From positions 14,832,001-14,896,000 of the forward strand of contig OX291545.1 in NCBI GenBank assembly GCA_946406115.1: 64,000 nt of DNA, in the 5' to 3' direction. The DNA is from Apoda limacodes. Its lineage: Eukaryota > Arthropoda > Insecta > Lepidoptera > Limacodidae. This document shows, in pieces, positions 61,301 to 64,000 of this stretch. The notes under the pieces were generated by a model, which was not told the origin of the DNA, ran no database searches, and worked only from the letters and a program-made list of their open reading frames with translations. The translations under genes were made by a program, and so were the position numbers. Each line of letters starts with the position of its first letter. Within the stretch, counting starts at the first letter, position 1.

Positions 61301-62691
61301 CATAATCTTGAGTTTAAGTATTTGCGCCCGCTCTAGAGTTATTAAGTGCGTTTTGGCAGCACCACCCCAAACTACTATGCCATAGTTCAGAACTGATTGG
61401 CATAATGCATTATAAACTTGCAATAAAATTTTGATATCCGCTACATGTCTTAGTTGCTTGAAAACGTAAGAAAGTTTACGAATTCTAGCTGTAACAGTGA
61501 GTATATTTTCTTCGAAGGTAAACTTGTTATGAATAGTAATGCCCAAGTATTTTATAAACGATTTTCCTGAAATTTCTGTGCATTTACATATTTGGTCAGC
61601 AGAGAGTTCACAAGAATGAGCATTAAGATTTCTTGGGTTGCTTTGTTCGTTTCTAAGAATTCTATATACTTGGTTTTGTCAGCATTGAGTGTGAGCGAAT
61701 TTAAGGCGAGCCAATGACACACACTATTTAATCCATGCTGAGCAAACGTATGTACTTCATTCCAGGTGTCACCATAAAATGTTAGGGTTGTATCGTCCGC
61801 GTAAGAAATTATTTTATATAAGCGTAAGAAATTATATAACATAAAAATAATGTAGGTCCCAAAATACTACCCTGTGGAATACCAAAGCCTACCCGCTCCT
61901 CATCACTGATGCAATTGCCTATTTTAACAAATTCAATATAATTCAAATTCAAATTCACGTTGTAATCGTCCGCTGAGATAGCTCTGAAATAAATCTAGTT
62001 GAGTTTCTCTGATTCCCAAGTTTTCTAACTTAGTTTTCTAACTTAATAAGAAAAGGAAAAGACACAGTAACAATATCTCATTTTTGCCACAGAGATATCA
62101 GCAGGACCGAGAAAAACAAAAAATACTTTTATCCCGAACGGCAGTTCCCATGGAAATAGGTTTTTCCACGGGTGGTCTAGTTTATTATAAAATATAAAAA
62201 CCTGGTCCATCATTTGCATTCATGTTGAAGAAACGCTTCTTGAACGCTACGTCAAGCGTTCCTATATTCCTCTTCTTCTGTCTCGCTTTCTCCAAATTGT
62301 GTATAGTTTTCCTTTTACCCACATTGTGTGGCCCTGAACCTGAATCGTTCTCATAATCGTCATCCAATCCATTCAATTTTTGTAGGTCTTTGACTATTTG
62401 TATTGCATTCTTATCTAACAGAGCATCTTGAGATAAATCTTCGGCCTATAAAATTAACAGTAAATATTAATTAGTTCAAACTAATACATACAAATGATTG
62501 AAAGCTTTAGATTTTGACAAAATTACCTTCTTTGAGAACCAGTTTAGTTCTGTAGATGCCAATATATGGGAAAGAGTTCCAAATCTATGAAACAACATAG
62601 CTGTGAACTGTATTATAAGAATCAACGCAAAGAAGAACACAAACACTAAACCGATAGGTTCTAGTTGCAAATATTCTTTCGTAATTGTCGT
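58329..62691 (-). CDS. CHS1: Chitin synthase 1/A, C-terminal part (partial; 5' end beyond window)
   Basis: Four minus-strand exons, 62691-62527, 62445-62202, 59479-59346 and 58514-58329, give 242 residues and a TGA stop at 58331-58329. Introns are GT-AG (81, 2722 and 831 bp) and phases match. The first exon encodes a strongly hydrophobic helix ('LVFVFFFALILIIQF') followed by 'AMLFHRFGTLSHILASTELN', the last membrane segment of insect chitin synthases. The following exons encode a charged cytoplasmic tail with 'RQKKRNIGTLDVAFKKRFF', 'GTPVLNRKMTLRRETLKALE', 'RRNSVMAERRKSQMQTLGAN' and 'VSVKDVFGEPNGG', ending '...QNQVTFQGRYQ'. These recall the class A (epidermal/tracheal, kkv) enzyme rather than the gut enzyme. 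The enzyme polymerises UDP-GlcNAc into chitin at the plasma membrane. The glycosyltransferase domain (EDR, QRRRW motifs) is outside the window. Residue-level family assignment is from memory of insect sequences; the class A versus B call is less certain than the family. Confidence 0.9.
59640..59905 (-). mobile_element. tRNA-derived SINE (family C) in a chitin synthase intron
   Basis: Minus strand: 'gagttcgattccggcaatac' (box B), 'gcttgtcttgagtctgggtg' and the 3' end 'gcgctgtgtgtaatgtccaa', followed by AT repeats. Matches 48600-48711 and 48964-49078. Confidence 0.7.
59968..60130 (+). mobile_element. 5' end of the second Helitron subfamily, inside a chitin synthase intron
   Basis: A|TCTCTGGATATTACTAACTATTATAAAG followed by 'gatgtaggaggcagtctcta' and 'ggtggacataggctatatta'. 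The 5' boundary is visible and the 3' end is not. Confidence 0.5.
60345..62050 (-). mobile_element. 5'-truncated non-LTR retrotransposon (LINE), reverse transcriptase C-terminal half
   Basis: Inside the 2.7-kb chitin synthase intron, in the same orientation as the gene. Reading the minus strand there is a fragment 'LENLGIRETQLDLFQSYLSG' (about 62035-61975), then 'GFGIPQGSILGPTLF' with the RT PQGS motif (about 61895-61850), then 'ISYADDTTLTFYGDTW' with the YADD catalytic motif (about 61812-61765). A 196-residue open frame follows (61546-60956), including 'LNYGIVVWGGAAKTH', a stretch usual after the thumb in jockey/CR1-group LINEs. The frames are shifted relative to each other and the N-terminal part and endonuclease are absent. 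A run of 12 T at about 60346-60357, with AATAAA just upstream on the minus strand, looks like the poly(A) tail. It is a dead, 5'-truncated copy. The exact clade is not determined. Confidence 0.82.
60809..60843 (+). repeat. TG microsatellite
   Basis: Interrupted (TG)n in the chitin synthase intron. Confidence 0.7.
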
Positions 62692-62886
62692 CTGTAAAAT
62701 TCAAAATATAATTAACACAATATTCAAAATTTATGAAAGTAACATAAAGCAATTAAAAATGCAAAACTTGCAATGGCGATGAATTAAGAAAGAGGTGAAA
62801 AAAGTTTAATTGACATATTGTTATAGATTTAATATTTTAATCAAGAATGTAGGAGTAGTTACAATGTGTAACCTTTTTAACCTTCG

Positions 62887-63141
62887 ATGACTACAGGAGT
62901 CTATAAAGGATTCAAAGGTAACACGATGGATACACGTTCTATGAAAAATGAACATGAAAAAGACACTATATTGAGTGTCACTCATGTAGATACGAGTATG
63001 TTATTTATTGAATATGATATTTTGAACACAGATAACACTATGTTAAACAAATCACCACGTCACAGATACAAAACTGTACAAAAGAGGAACCAGCGACCTA
63101 TGTTATCGTGTTTAATTGAAGATATTCCACCACCACCGTAA
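62887..63141 (+). CDS. Small ORF of unknown function inside a chitin synthase intron (uncertain)
   Basis: An 84-codon ATG-to-TAA frame on the strand opposite to chitin synthase, upstream of the transmembrane exon. The predicted peptide is hydrophilic and rich in Asp, Asn, Lys and Thr, has no signal peptide or membrane helix, and ends in four prolines. An AATAAA occurs far downstream (about 63468). I do not recognise it. It could be an exon of a nested gene, a degraded insertion or a chance frame. Confidence 0.2.
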   Translation: MTTGVYKGFKGNTMDTRSMKNEHEKDTILSVTHVDTSMLFIEYDILNTDNTMLNKSPRHRYKTVQKRNQRPMLSCLIEDIPPPP

Positions 63142-63502
63142 TCAAGAAAAAGGATGCCTAATGTGTAGGGTTGTGAGTCTTACTATTCAAAGGATAGTGT
63201 TTGTGGACTTGGATCTACTAGTGCTTTTTAACGATATTAAGATGTTGGAACAGTACCCTAACTATAAATACTTATTTTCCTAAAAAAACAAAATTAATTT
63301 TAAAGAAAAGTAAAGCTTAAGTCGGTGTTAAAAAAATCTTTGCTTTTTACAAGTTTTTCTAGTAGGTTAATACATGATTATTTTTTGTGTGGCATGATTT
63401 GATACGAATACTTTTACAAAAAGTTGCTTTTTAAGATCCTTGTTTTTGTATAGTACAATTTAACAATAATAAAGAAATTTGTTGAAAAATACTAGGTAAG
63501 GT

Positions 63503-63530
63503 AACGTCTCATTGTTGCCGATGAGACGTT
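63503..63530. repeat. Perfect 10-bp hairpin
   Basis: AACGTCTCAT (63503-63512) and ATGAGACGTT (63521-63530) are exact reverse complements around an 8-nt loop. It lies in an intron; role unknown. Confidence 0.7.
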
Positions 63531-64000
63531 TAAAAGTTTGCTTAAAGAAAGATACGAAATAGGCAATTTATTCATTGATTAAAGTAGTTATGGATTTCTA
63601 GCAACTGATAAGTGTTTGAGACTTTTATTAAGACTGACATAAATCGTCTAAAACTTTAACTTTGTTTAAGTTGAATATACTAATGTACTTCTTATATTCA
63701 GACGCACTTTATAAAGTTTGAAATATTTGTTGTATTACATTGTGTGCTCGTGTTGAATGCAAGAATAGACTAGTAGTAAGTAGTCTCCAAAAGAGCCCTA
63801 GAAAATTAGAGTAGGTATATAGTAGGTACTGCAACTTGTGCAATTAGGGAAGTGTTAGGTAAGTGAGGCCCAGTTTATTTAGTCCTCGGTGTCTTTGGGA
63901 CTCCATGCTGGTGTGCCGTACCATACCAAGGGAGGCCAGTTAGAAGAAGGTCGTTAGACTTGTGAGGTCACAAACATTGGTAACATTTGGCTATACCTCG

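Larger units (their letters stand above)
62692..64000. other. Chitin synthase intron, right edge of window
   Basis: I searched the minus strand here for the conserved 'AMLFHRFGT' block of a second, mutually exclusive transmembrane exon and did not find it. Apart from the small plus-strand ORF and a perfect hairpin at 63503-63530, nothing can be named. Upstream chitin synthase exons must lie beyond 64000. Confidence 0.5.

Noticed and set aside
1..64000. CRISPR arrays, bacterial operons, phage or plasmid features
   Set aside because: No regularly spaced repeats of that type, and the spliced insect genes and eukaryotic repeats rule out a prokaryotic source.
62692..64000. Second alternative transmembrane exon of chitin synthase
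   Set aside because: I looked for the AMLFHRFGT-type codons on the minus strand and found none in this interval.

Overview
The window is AT-rich, intron- and repeat-laden eukaryotic DNA, almost certainly from a moth or butterfly (Lepidoptera). Two observations point there. The only two genes that can be assembled exon by exon are insect-type, and the repeats are families I recognise as typical of Lepidoptera: Helitrons with A|TC...CTAG|T boundaries, tRNA-derived SINEs, and a dispersed repeat with a 'cttaccatcaggcggaccgt' tail. There is no sign of bacterial gene organisation.

Region 1 (1-53.8 kb) is a gene desert or the inside of very large introns. I can support no complete protein gene in it. 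It holds relics of transposable elements: a non-LTR retrotransposon endonuclease fragment at 2.8-3.1 kb, a decayed hAT transposase at 50.8-51.8 kb with its 3' terminal repeat near 52.05 kb, about ten copies of an abundant repeat (called family A here), about ten Helitron copies, several SINEs, and at least eight inverted-repeat (MITE-like) elements. Between them lie islands of less AT-rich, apparently single-copy sequence (about 21.2, 26.2, 29.6, 33.1, 35.1, 38.4 and 47.0 kb) that could be regulatory. A very GC-rich block at 31.86-32.05 kb is open on the minus strand and could be an isolated exon.

Region 2 (53.86-57.21 kb, plus strand) is a complete four-exon gene for COP9 signalosome subunit 8 (CSN8), 185 residues.

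Region 3 (58.33-62.69 kb and on past the right edge, minus strand) is the 3' end of an insect chitin synthase gene of the class 1/A (krotzkopf verkehrt) type. It comprises the last transmembrane exon and three exons of the cytoplasmic C-terminal tail. The catalytic part lies beyond position 64000. CSN8 and the chitin synthase gene converge, with about 1.1 kb between their stop codons. The large chitin synthase intron carries a SINE, a Helitron end and a 5'-truncated LINE in the sense orientation.

CSN8 acts in removal of NEDD8 from cullins; chitin synthase makes cuticle chitin. Nothing suggests a functional link beyond adjacency. I found no clearly new system. The items most worth checking are the chitin synthase exon that probably belongs to a mutually exclusive pair, the GC-rich open block at 32 kb, and several large palindromes.
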